Shown one piece after another: positions 56,601 through 64,000 of a stretch of 64,000 bases of DNA. Below the pieces are notes generated by a model. That model worked only from the letters and a program-made list of their open reading frames with translations. It had not been told where the DNA came from and ran no database searches. The number at the start of each line of letters is the position of its first letter. Position 1 is the stretch's first letter. Source of the DNA: Microvirga terrae (GTDB lineage: Bacteria; Pseudomonadota; Alphaproteobacteria; Rhizobiales; Beijerinckiaceae); the NCBI RefSeq assembly GCF_013307435.2, contig NZ_CP102845.1, positions 4,400,001 to 4,464,000 on the forward strand. The letters run 5' to 3'. Both the position numbers and the translations under genes were made by a program.

Positions 56601-57195
56601 CCAGCGCCTCGATCAGGGCATGAAGGCCGCGCGGGGCTTGGGCCTCGGCCTGTCCATCGTCGAGCGCATCGGACGCGTGCTCAAACATCCGATCACGCTG
56701 AATTCGGAGGTCGGACGCGGATCCGTGTTCCGGGTCGAGGTGCCTGTGGTGGCGGCTCTTCCGGCGACGGCCGCCACGCCCGAGCCGCCGAAGCCGGCTG
56801 CGACGATGCTGTCAGGCCTGCGCGTCCTCGTGATCGACAACGAGCCGGCGATCCTCGAGGGCATGCGCCTGCTCCTCTCGGGCTGGGGCTGCGATACCTG
56901 GACGGCGTCGGACCTGGAGAGCGCCCATCAGGCGCTCAGAACGCATAAGGCCCTGCCGGAGGTGATCATCGCCGATTATCACCTCGACGAGACGGACGGC
57001 CTCGAGCTGATCAAGGCCCTGCGCTGGAAGACCCAGGTCGACACGCCGGCCGTGCTCGTGACCGCGGACCGCACGCCGGTCGTTCGCGACGCCGCGGCGG
57101 CCATGAACATCCATGTGCTCAACAAGCCCCTGAAGCCGGCGGCCTTGCGGGCCCTGCTGACCCAGTGGCGGGCCACGAAGGTGGCGGCGGAGTAG
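53686..57195 (+). CDS. Hybrid sensor histidine kinase/response regulator with N-terminal solute-symporter domain
   Basis: A 1169-aa protein. Residues 1-570 form a sodium:solute-symporter-like 13-helix sensor (SWTFFGSVGLASHSGFDFLA near the start). A PAS domain follows at about 640-760 (LNYAKQGITVLDSDLRLLAW), then a coiled coil (RVRERTEELTRLNEAL), a HisKA domain with phospho-acceptor His814 (AAASHDILQPLNAARLYAVS), HATPase N/G boxes (NLISNAIKYTPSGR, DTGLGIPPSKQR, GLGLGLSIVERIG), and a C-terminal receiver with Asp1097 in EVIIADYHLDETDGLELI. It resembles NahK/ErcS-type kinases. The start is the first ATG (MVATWAVVLSALVYLC). Confidence 0.95.
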   Translation: MVATWAVVLSALVYLCFLFTVAHWGDYGGRRFIQGPARSTIASLALAVYCTSWTFFGSVGLASHSGFDFLAIYIGPILVIGLGYPLVARIVRVAKTQNISSIADFVAARYGKSERVAALVSLIALVGSVPYIALQLKAVSSSLDVFLGAANETFPSQLPFIGDLAFVVALVLAGFAVAFGTRHTDATEHQNGLLLAISLESLVKLIAFLIVGGYITFVMFDGYDAIVQRLHAQGTTADLMSRTSGFGSYITLILLSTCAALLLPRQFHVTVVENHDIADLKRTAWLFPLYLLLINLFVIPIALAGLASFPEGAVDRDMTLLALPLADGAGTVAVIAFLGGFSAATAMVIVDSVAVAVMISNHLVMPIVLRRRAFAGIDPGNFVIGVRRISIVVVILLGYAYYRASGEAALAAIGLLSFAAIAQVAPAFLGGLIWSRGTAFGASIGLVVGFLTWAYTLLLPSLVWDGVFWSDVVVTGPFGITALKPTALFGVDLPQLTHGVVWSLTLNILCYIGFSLWRPVTAMEQIQADLFIGEAAASAAPSFRLFRASVTVGELRATVARYLGEERTNRSFEGFTHSRGQNLDPRAEADVHLLRYAEHLLASAIGTASSRLALSLLLRRRTVSTEAALKLLDDASAAIQHSRDLLQHALNYAKQGITVLDSDLRLLAWNQAFIDLYDMPPNFVHVGISMERIVHYNASRGSYGPGKIDELVAARLHSFRHDVEPVRLRLYPSGKVIEIRSNLLPDGGHVTTYTDVTETVLAEEASRRANETLEQRVRERTEELTRLNEALRSAKAEADEANISKTRFLAAASHDILQPLNAARLYAVSLVERDREAGDGTLAENIDASLDAVEEILTAILDISRLDTGAMKPQWSSFRIDELFRQLQREFEPVARNKDLKLTFVPSSLTVRSDRRLMRRLLQNLISNAIKYTPSGRVIVGGRRRGSHIVLEVWDTGLGIPPSKQRIVFREFQRLDQGMKAARGLGLGLSIVERIGRVLKHPITLNSEVGRGSVFRVEVPVVAALPATAATPEPPKPAATMLSGLRVLVIDNEPAILEGMRLLLSGWGCDTWTASDLESAHQALRTHKALPEVIIADYHLDETDGLELIKALRWKTQVDTPAVLVTADRTPVVRDAAAAMNIHVLNKPLKPAALRALLTQWRATKVAAE

Positions 57196-57208
57196 GAACC
57201 GGCACTCC

Positions 57209-57316
57209 GTCATCACCGGCCTTGTGTCGGTGATCCCGATTCCAAGAGCGCTGAGCTTCAGAAAGTCGGGATGGCCGGGACTGATCCCCGGATCAAGTCC
57301 GGGGACGGCCATGACG
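57209..57316 (+). repeat. Composite palindromic repeat, copy A
   Basis: Two palindromes joined: GTCATCACCGGCCTTGTGTC with its partner arm GGTGATCCCGAT (57209-57240), then CGGGATGGCCGGGAC with CCGGGGACGGCCATGACG (57267-57316). Copy B at 59884-59972 has the same two palindromes in reverse orientation. It lies between convergent genes. Confidence 0.75.
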
Positions 57317-57339
57317 TGGGAGAGGTCACGAGAAAGGCG

Positions 57340-58044
57340 TCATTCCGCCTGCAATGCCCGATCCACAGCCGCGAGCGCATGGAGTGTCGTCGTGTCGAAC
57401 AACGGAACGGCGCTGTCCGCATCCGAGACCAGCAGCATGATCTCGGTGCATCCGAGGATGATCCCCTGTGCGCCGTGTTCGATCAGGCGCGCGATGATCT
57501 CTCGGTAGGCCTGCCGCGACTCCGGCCTGACCGTCCCGAGCACGAGCTCCTTGTAGATGATCTCGTGCACGATCCGCCGGTCGTCCTCTTCCGGGACGAT
57601 CACGTCGAGCCCATGATGCTGCTGCAGGCGGCCCTTGTAGAAGTCCTGCTCCATCGTAAAGGCCGTGCCCAGGAGGCCGATGCGTTCCAAGCCCGCCGCC
57701 TTGATCTTCGCGGCCGTGGGATCGGCGATGTGAAGCAGCGGAAGGCCCACGGCCGACGAGACCGCATCGGCGAGGCGGTGCATCGTGTTGGTGCAGATGA
57801 CGATGAAGTCCGCTCCGCCGCGCTCCAGGCGCAGGGCGGCCTCCTCCATCGCCTCGGCGAGCCTGTCCCATTCGCCGTCATGCTGCAGCCGCTTGATGTC
57901 CTCGAAATCGAAGGAATACATCAGGCATTGGGCCGAGTGGACTCCGCCGAGGCGCCGGTTCGTCTCCTGGTTGATGATGCGGTAATACTCGGCCGAGCTT
58001 TCCCAGCTCATGCCGCCGATGAGCCCGATCGTCCTTGGTTGCAT
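57340..58044 (-). CDS. Aspartate/glutamate racemase family protein
   Basis: A 234-aa cofactor-independent racemase. Two catalytic cysteines are in place: Cys84 in DFIVICTNTMHRLA and Cys199 in GIILGCTEIMLLVS. The start RTIGLIGGMSWESSAEYYRI is diagnostic. Racemises an acidic amino acid or a related compound; specificity is uncertain. 9 nt downstream of the DsbA-family isomerase gene. Confidence 0.94.
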   Translation of the reverse strand: MQPRTIGLIGGMSWESSAEYYRIINQETNRRLGGVHSAQCLMYSFDFEDIKRLQHDGEWDRLAEAMEEAALRLERGGADFIVICTNTMHRLADAVSSAVGLPLLHIADPTAAKIKAAGLERIGLLGTAFTMEQDFYKGRLQQHHGLDVIVPEEDDRRIVHEIIYKELVLGTVRPESRQAYREIIARLIEHGAQGIILGCTEIMLLVSDADSAVPLFDTTTLHALAAVDRALQAE

Positions 58045-58053
58045 GGCTGGGCC

Positions 58054-58677
58054 TCACGAACTCGGTGTGTAGGGCTCGCGGCCGCTTGTCAGCGCATCGT
58101 CCAGCAGTTCGAGCCGATCCTGGCCCCAGAACACTTCCCCGTCGAGCACATAGGCGGGCGAGCCGAAGACGTCGCCCGCCACCGCGTTTTCCAGGTTGAG
58201 GGCATAGATCGCCTCGGTGGTACTGCCGGTCACCACGTCCATGAGGGAGGACGAGTCGAGCCCCGCCTGCTCGGCCAGTTCCGCGAGAACGAGCGGATCG
58301 GACAGGTCACGCTCCTCCTCCCATACGGCGGCGAAAGCCCGGCGCAGGAAGACGTCGGGGCTCTTGCCGGATGCCGTGATCGCGATGACGAAACGGTCGG
58401 CGAGGTTCACGTCGAACGGCCAGTGCTTCGGGCTGATGTTGAAGGACAGGCCGCGTTTCTCACGCCAGCGCTGCAATTCGAGGATCCGGTAGCGCTGCCG
58501 CGCCGGGTGGCGCTGAGCCAGGGGCAGGCCGCCGGTCTCCGAGAAGACGCGGCCCAGGAAGACGGGCTTGTAGTTGACCTCGACGCCGTGCTTCTGCACG
58601 ATCTCCATGAAAGGCGCATGGCCGATATAGGCCCAGGGGCTCACGAGGGAGAAGTAATAGTCGATGATGCGGGGCAT
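58054..58677 (-). CDS. 2-hydroxychromene-2-carboxylate isomerase family protein (DsbA family)
   Basis: A 207-aa kappa-class GST/DsbA-fold protein. Start IIDYYFSLVSPWAYIGHAPF with the Ser/Pro-type active loop (SPW instead of CxxC), the helical insert RYRILELQRWREKRGLSFNI, and the C-terminal VFGSPAYVLDGEVFWGQDRL. Members isomerise naphthalene-pathway intermediates or act as glutathione-dependent isomerases. ATG 58677 is preferred over a longer overlapping frame. Confidence 0.9.
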   Translation of the reverse strand: MPRIIDYYFSLVSPWAYIGHAPFMEIVQKHGVEVNYKPVFLGRVFSETGGLPLAQRHPARQRYRILELQRWREKRGLSFNISPKHWPFDVNLADRFVIAITASGKSPDVFLRRAFAAVWEEERDLSDPLVLAELAEQAGLDSSSLMDVVTGSTTEAIYALNLENAVAGDVFGSPAYVLDGEVFWGQDRLELLDDALTSGREPYTPSS

Positions 58678-58731
58678 GGATCCGATTCGGGGTTGCGCTG
58701 GCCGGAACGGCGTCGGCCCCACCTTGAACCA

Positions 58732-59280
58732 TCAGGCGGCGCTCTTCAACGTCTCTTCGGCTGCCAGGAAAGCCTCGACTTCGGGGGCGGCTGCCGGCGC
58801 CTGCGCATCGACCCCGATCTCGCCGAGCAGGCGCTCCATGGGAACGAAGCGACGCTCCCTGCGGTCATAGAGCCCCGCCCGCACGAGCGCGATGGCGTTG
58901 AGCACGGGACGGCCGTCCCTGGCTTTCGAGATCAGCCGGTGCTCCATCACCACATGGTTGGCCGACCAGGTCAGGATGCGGGTCTCCAGCGCGAAGGCGC
59001 GAAAGGGCCTCAGCTCCCGCCGGAAGCGGATCTGTCCCGCTCCCACGACGGGCACCCAGCCGTGCCTGAGGATGGGGCGCCACAGGCCGGACCGGATCAT
59101 GATGTCGGTTCGCCCGAGATCCATGAGCGTCCAGTAGCGCCCGTTGTTCATGTGCAGAGACGTATCCAGATCATGCGGCCACACCCGGAATCCCAGGCGC
59201 GACACGTCCCGCGCCGGATCGAGCTTCCTTCGGAAGAGCGACATGACGATGAGGTGAAGGACGCGCAGCCACAGATTCAT
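58732..59280 (-). CDS. Thioesterase family protein (4-hydroxybenzoyl-CoA thioesterase-like)
   Basis: A 182-aa hotdog-fold acyl-CoA thioesterase. The motif RVWPHDLDTSLHMNNGRYWT carries the catalytic Asp (HDLD) and HMNN of the family. An N-terminal hydrophobic helix may bind membrane. Located 54 nt upstream of the isomerase and 10 nt downstream of the DinB gene, all on minus, near fatty-acid oxidation genes. Confidence 0.9.
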   Translation of the reverse strand: MNLWLRVLHLIVMSLFRRKLDPARDVSRLGFRVWPHDLDTSLHMNNGRYWTLMDLGRTDIMIRSGLWRPILRHGWVPVVGAGQIRFRRELRPFRAFALETRILTWSANHVVMEHRLISKARDGRPVLNAIALVRAGLYDRRERRFVPMERLLGEIGVDAQAPAAAPEVEAFLAAEETLKSAA

Positions 59281-59290
59281 GCCAGGCCCA

Positions 59291-59800
59291 TCATGCCAAG
59301 CCCATGCCCGTCTGGCGTTGAAACAGGATCAGGTCGAGGGAGGGAGCCTCGAGGCCGAAGCCCGTGAGCAGGCCATGGACCTGTCCGCGGTGATGGGTCT
59401 GATGATTGAAGAAGTGAGCGAGCGCCGGCGCCAGCGGCTGCTCGACCTCGACCGGGTTCGTGATCGTCCGATAGCGGATGCGTCCGGCAAGATCGGCGTC
59501 GCACAGGCCGTCAACATAAGCGACGATCCGCGCATCCTCCCTCTGGCGCGCCTCGCGAAGCGCTGAGAAATCCTCGAACAGGATCGCGTCGAGCCGGTTC
59601 GGCGCCTCCCCCTGGCCGGAAAAGCGCTTCAGCCAGATGCGGTCGGTGGCGAGGAGATGGTTCAGCGTGCCGTGCACCGACTTGAAGAACGCCCCGCGGT
59701 CGGCGCGGTAATCCGCATCGGACAAGTGCGCGGCACCATCGTAGATGCGCTCGTTGCACCACGCATTGTAGCCCGCCATCATGGCATAGTGCGGCTTCAT
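59291..59800 (-). CDS. DinB family protein
   Basis: A 169-aa four-helix metal-binding protein. Histidines in FKSVHGTLNHLLATDRIW and HFFNHQTHHRGQVHGLLTG are at the DinB/YfiT metal positions. Related proteins include bacillithiol transferases; here the thiol is unknown. ATG 59800 has a GGAGGGG site. Downstream genes are the thioesterase and isomerase. Confidence 0.92.
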   Translation of the reverse strand: MKPHYAMMAGYNAWCNERIYDGAAHLSDADYRADRGAFFKSVHGTLNHLLATDRIWLKRFSGQGEAPNRLDAILFEDFSALREARQREDARIVAYVDGLCDADLAGRIRYRTITNPVEVEQPLAPALAHFFNHQTHHRGQVHGLLTGFGLEAPSLDLILFQRQTGMGLA

Positions 59801-59883
59801 GGGGAGGCCCCTCCGTGTCTTCACACCCTCCGAGTCATGGGACGCAGTGGGGCATCGGTCAAGATTTCGCCGGGGCCCCTCCC

Positions 59884-59972
59884 CGTCATGGCCGGGCGTG
59901 TCCCGGCCATCCCGCTGAGTCGAGGCGCGGTGCTTCTCGGATCGGGATCACCGGCACAGGGCCGGTGATGAC
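59884..59972 (-). repeat. Composite palindromic repeat, copy B
   Basis: Inverted copy of the element at 57209-57316: CGTCATGGCCGGG...CCCGGCCATCCCG (59884-59914), a variable spacer, then ATCGGGATCACCGGC...GCCGGTGATGAC (59941-59972). It lies between the DinB start and the fadB stop. Each half is itself a stem-loop. Confidence 0.75.
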
Positions 59973-59988
59973 AAGACGCGGGAGACGA

Positions 59989-62199
59989 TCAAGCCGCCTT
60001 CTTCGTTCCTGCGGCGCGGCCGTAGAACGTGTCGCCCGAGGCGGCCATGTCGAGGAGGATCTTCGGCGGCGCGAAGCGGTCGCCGTGCTTGGACTGCAGG
60101 CTCTGGCACAAGGCCACGAAGGCCTTTGCGCCCATGAAGTCGATGTAGGAGAGCGCGCCGCCCGTATAGGGGGCGAAGCCGAAGCCGAGGATCGACCCCA
60201 CATCCGCCTCGCGCGGATCGGTGACCACGCCCTCCTCGAAGGTGCGGGCCGCTTCCAGAGCCTGGGTGACGAGCAGGCGCTGCTTCAATTCCTGCATGTC
60301 GACGAACTCGGGCTCGACGTGCTTGGTCTGCAGATCCTTCAGGCCGGGCCACAGGCGCTTCTGCCCGCCTTCCGGATAATCGTAGAAGCCCTTGCGGTTC
60401 TTGCGGCCGAGCCGCCCCTCTTTCTCCACGAGCGTGGTGAGCAGGTCCTCCTGCTCCGGCACGATGGCGGCTTCGCCCAGCTGGGCCTTGGTGGCGCGCA
60501 GGATCTTGAGGCCGAGATCGACCCCGACCTCGTCGTTGAGCGAGAGCGGCCCGACCGGCATTCCGGCCTGCCTGCCCGCCTGCTCGATCATCGCGGCCGG
60601 CAGGCCCTCGGTGAACATGAGGTGTCCCTCGAGGATGTAGGCGAGCACGCATCGGTTGGCGAAGAAGCCGCGCGAGTCGTTGACGACGATCGGCGTCTTC
60701 TTGATCAGCCGCACGTAGTCGAGCGCCGTGGCGAGCGCCGTATCGCCGGTCTCCTTGCCCATGATGATCTCGACCAGCATCATCTTCTCGACCGGCGAGA
60801 AGAAGTGGATGCCGATGAACTGGCCGGGCTTCTTCGACTGCTGGGCCAGACCCGTGATCGGCAGGGTCGAGGTGTTTGACGCGAAGACGCAGTCCGGGCG
60901 GATCGCGGCCTCGACCTTCTGGATCACCTCGGCCTTGACCTTGGGATCCTCGAACACGGCCTCGATGACGAGATCGCAATCGTTGAGATCACCATAATCG
61001 GCGGACGGCGTGATGCGGGAGAGCAGCGCATCGCGGTCCGCCGTCTTGGCGCGGCCCTTCATGATCTGGTCGCTCATGAGCTTGTGCGAATGGGCCTTGC
61101 CCTTCTCGGCCGATTCCATGTCGCGGTCGACGAGCACCACGTCGAGGCCCGCATTGGCCGTGACGTAGGCGACGCTCGCGCCCATGAAGCCTGCTCCGAC
61201 GACGCCGACCTTCTTCAGATTCGTCGGCGGCACGTCCTTCGGACGGCGCGCGCCCTTGTTGAGATCCTGCATGGAGATGAAGAGCGTGCGGATCATCGCG
61301 GCCGCCTCCTTCGAACGCAGGATCTTGGCGAACCAGCGCGACTCCACCTTCAGGGCGAGGTCCATCGGAAGCTGCAGCCCCTGATAGACCGATTCCAGGA
61401 TCGCGCGGATCGCCGGGTAATTGTCCTGGGTCTCGCGCCGGTAGATGGCGTTCGCCGGAGGCCAGATCTGCATGCCGGCGGCGGAAAAGACCTTGTTCGA
61501 CGGCAGCTTGTAGCCCTTCTGGTCCCAGGGTGCGACGGCGGAACCGCCGTTCCTGATCCAGTCCTTGGCGGTCTCGACGATGGCGTCGCGGGGCGCGACC
61601 GCATGGACGAGGCCCATGTTGCGGGCCATCAGCGGGCGGATCTGCTCACCCTTGAACAGCATCTGCAGGGCATCGCCCGTCTGCATCAGGCGCGCCACGC
61701 GCTGCGTGCCGCCGGCGCCGGGGAAGAGTCCGACCTTCACCTCGGGCAGGCCGACGCGGGTCGAATCCACATCCGAGAGCACGCGGAAATGGCAGGCGAG
61801 CGCCAGCTCGAAGGCGCCGCCGAGGCAGACGCCGTGCACGGCCGCGGCAAACGGCTTGCCGCTGGTCTCGAGGCGGCGGTAGAGCAGCGAGAGCCGGCGC
61901 GATTCCTCGAAGAAGAACTGCATCGCAGCCTCTTCGCCCTTTTCCTTCGCAAGCCGCGCATATTCGGCGCCGAGCCCCTGGAGCATGGTGAGATCGGCCC
62001 CGCCGGAGAAAGCCTCCTTGCCGGAGGTGATGACGCAGCCCTTGATCGCCTCGTCGCCGGCGACCGCGTCGATGATCTGCTCCAGTTCGCCCATCACCTC
62101 GGGGGTGATCACGTTCATGGAGCGGCCGGGCATGTCCCAGGTGGCGACCGCAATCCCGTCGGCATCGACCTCGAAGCGGAAATTGGTGAAGTTCGTCAT
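59989..62199 (-). CDS. fadB: Multifunctional fatty acid oxidation protein: enoyl-CoA hydratase/3-hydroxyacyl-CoA dehydrogenase
   Basis: A 736-aa beta-oxidation enzyme. The hydratase domain spans about 1-190 ([40 protein letters not shown]). The NAD-binding domain starts at about 328 ([20 protein letters not shown]), and the catalytic His is in [18 protein letters not shown]. The C-terminal dehydrogenase domain has two repeats. It converts enoyl-CoA to 3-ketoacyl-CoA. 24 nt downstream of the thiolase gene. Confidence 0.95.
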   Translation of the reverse strand: MTNFTNFRFEVDADGIAVATWDMPGRSMNVITPEVMGELEQIIDAVAGDEAIKGCVITSGKEAFSGGADLTMLQGLGAEYARLAKEKGEEAAMQFFFEESRRLSLLYRRLETSGKPFAAAVHGVCLGGAFELALACHFRVLSDVDSTRVGLPEVKVGLFPGAGGTQRVARLMQTGDALQMLFKGEQIRPLMARNMGLVHAVAPRDAIVETAKDWIRNGGSAVAPWDQKGYKLPSNKVFSAAGMQIWPPANAIYRRETQDNYPAIRAILESVYQGLQLPMDLALKVESRWFAKILRSKEAAAMIRTLFISMQDLNKGARRPKDVPPTNLKKVGVVGAGFMGASVAYVTANAGLDVVLVDRDMESAEKGKAHSHKLMSDQIMKGRAKTADRDALLSRITPSADYGDLNDCDLVIEAVFEDPKVKAEVIQKVEAAIRPDCVFASNTSTLPITGLAQQSKKPGQFIGIHFFSPVEKMMLVEIIMGKETGDTALATALDYVRLIKKTPIVVNDSRGFFANRCVLAYILEGHLMFTEGLPAAMIEQAGRQAGMPVGPLSLNDEVGVDLGLKILRATKAQLGEAAIVPEQEDLLTTLVEKEGRLGRKNRKGFYDYPEGGQKRLWPGLKDLQTKHVEPEFVDMQELKQRLLVTQALEAARTFEEGVVTDPREADVGSILGFGFAPYTGGALSYIDFMGAKAFVALCQSLQSKHGDRFAPPKILLDMAASGDTFYGRAAGTKKAA

Positions 62200-62223
62200 G
62201 GTGGTTCTCCCGTTTCCGCCGTC

Positions 62224-63432
<1,209 letters not shown>

Positions 63433-63517
63433 GAGGGTCTCCCGGTCATGTGGTCGTCCCGGACGCGAGGCGCGCCGGGATCGTTGTCGGATAAGGAACG
63501 CTTTACTTGCTGCGCGG

Positions 63518-64000
63518 TCAGAACGCTTCCGCCGGCAGCGCCATGGTCGTGTCCGCCCCGGTGGAGATGCGGGCGAGACGCATGCCGGTCTCGGGCATCA
63601 TCCGCTCCATGAAGAAGCGGCCGGTCAGGAGCTTGGCATCCATCTTGTCGGCAACGCCGTTGCCTTCGGCCTTCTTCGCCTGGGCGGCCTTCGCCATCTG
63701 GGCCCACATGTACCCCAGGACCACAAGTCCGAAGAGATGCATGTAGTCGGTGGCGCCCGCGCCGGCATTGTCGGGCTTCGCCATGGCGTTCTGCATGAAC
63801 CACATGGTGGCCTGCTGCAGATGGCCGAGACCCTGCTGCAGGGGCGCCACATAGGCCTTCAGGCTTTCGTCGTCGGCATTCTCCTGGCAGAAGGCGCCGA
63901 CCTCGTTGAAGAACGCCATGATGGCGCGCCCGCCGTCCTTGCCGAGCTTGCGGCCCACAAGGTCCATGGCCTGGATGCCGTTGGCGCCCTCGTAGATCAT
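63518..64000 (-). CDS. Acyl-CoA dehydrogenase, C-terminal part (runs off window)
   Basis: The last 160 residues of a long-chain acyl-CoA dehydrogenase. The segment IYEGANGIQAMDLVGRKLGK is the C-terminal motif of the catalytic domain, followed by the extra C-terminal domain (TMWFMQNAMAKPDNAGAGAT) of the 590-aa FadE-like type, ending MALPAEAF. The start is outside the window; the ATG at the edge is internal. With fadA and fadB it gives a complete beta-oxidation cycle. Confidence 0.92.
   Translation of the reverse strand: MIYEGANGIQAMDLVGRKLGKDGGRAIMAFFNEVGAFCQENADDESLKAYVAPLQQGLGHLQQATMWFMQNAMAKPDNAGAGATDYMHLFGLVVLGYMWAQMAKAAQAKKAEGNGVADKMDAKLLTGRFFMERMMPETGMRLARISTGADTTMALPAEAF

Noticed and set aside
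54106-56688. 860-codon minus-strand open frame opposite the hybrid kinase gene
   Set aside because: The plus-strand protein has clear kinase motifs over the whole stretch. The antisense frame is charged and low-complexity with no ribosome site.

Overview
The window is high-GC alphaproteobacterial chromosome. It has a Shemin-pathway 5-aminolevulinate synthase, a hisD-DUF2948-murA block, cyoABCD with a SURF1 gene, and a NahK-type hybrid kinase. Together these fit the order Hyphomicrobiales, and the overall style is closest to Microvirga/Methylobacterium (inference, since no 16S gene is present). Most of it is ordinary chromosomal backbone with short intergenic gaps. The accessory part is about 16-23 kb, and there are smaller gene-poor stretches after the tRNA (3.9-5.1 kb) and around 46.4-48 kb.

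Layout. 0-2.4 kb: hisD (5' part), DUF2948, murA and a 55-aa small gene, all on minus. 2.5-5.1 kb: hemA, tRNA-Thr(GGT), then a gene-poor stretch. 5.1-9.3 kb: ECF sigma/anti-sigma pair, Bax-inhibitor-1 protein, DUF2076 protein, TerC and a secreted protein. 9.5-16 kb: SURF1, cyoDCBA and an MFS transporter, transcribed MFS -> cyoA -> cyoB -> cyoC -> cyoD -> SURF1. 16.4-20 kb: XRE regulator, a complete IS701-family element, and a luxR-luxI quorum-sensing pair. 20.2-23.2 kb: serralysin-like M10 metalloprotease with RTX repeats and small exported or membrane proteins. 23.2-30.6 kb: FAD oxidoreductase, free-Met-sulfoxide reductase, ABC exporter, MOSC, DUF488, membrane protein, zinc dehydrogenase, Nudix. 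30.7-36.1 kb: inositol-monophosphatase-like enzyme and a binding-protein ABC importer. 36.1-38.9 kb: potassium channel, HAD phosphatase, HxlR regulator with divergent FMN reductase. 38.9-46.4 kb: amine catabolic operon with divergent RpiR regulator. 46.4-53.6 kb: asparagine-synthetase-like orphan, AbrB-family membrane protein, RbsD/FucU, aminotransferase, mscL, VOC-DoxX with divergent LysR. 53.7-57.2 kb: 1169-aa transporter-sensor hybrid kinase. 57.3-64 kb: racemase, DsbA-family isomerase, thioesterase, DinB, then fadB, fadA and the end of an acyl-CoA dehydrogenase gene.

The most striking observation is in the quorum-sensing locus. The IS701-family element has 13-bp imperfect terminal repeats and a 4-bp CTAT target duplication. 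It sits inside a small gene that begins 3 nt after the luxI stop codon. Removing the element and one CTAT copy restores an uninterrupted 75-codon frame, so this strain has lost an otherwise intact luxI-linked small protein. Other items for a second look are a proposed gamma-glutamylation route for an amino-alcohol (permease, glutamine-synthetase-like ligase, Fe-alcohol dehydrogenase, aldehyde dehydrogenase, amidohydrolase), an Afu/Fbp-type importer lacking the ferric tyrosine pair and placed beside a sugar/inositol-phosphatase-like gene, a potassium channel ending in a zinc ribbon, and two inverted copies of a composite palindromic repeat.
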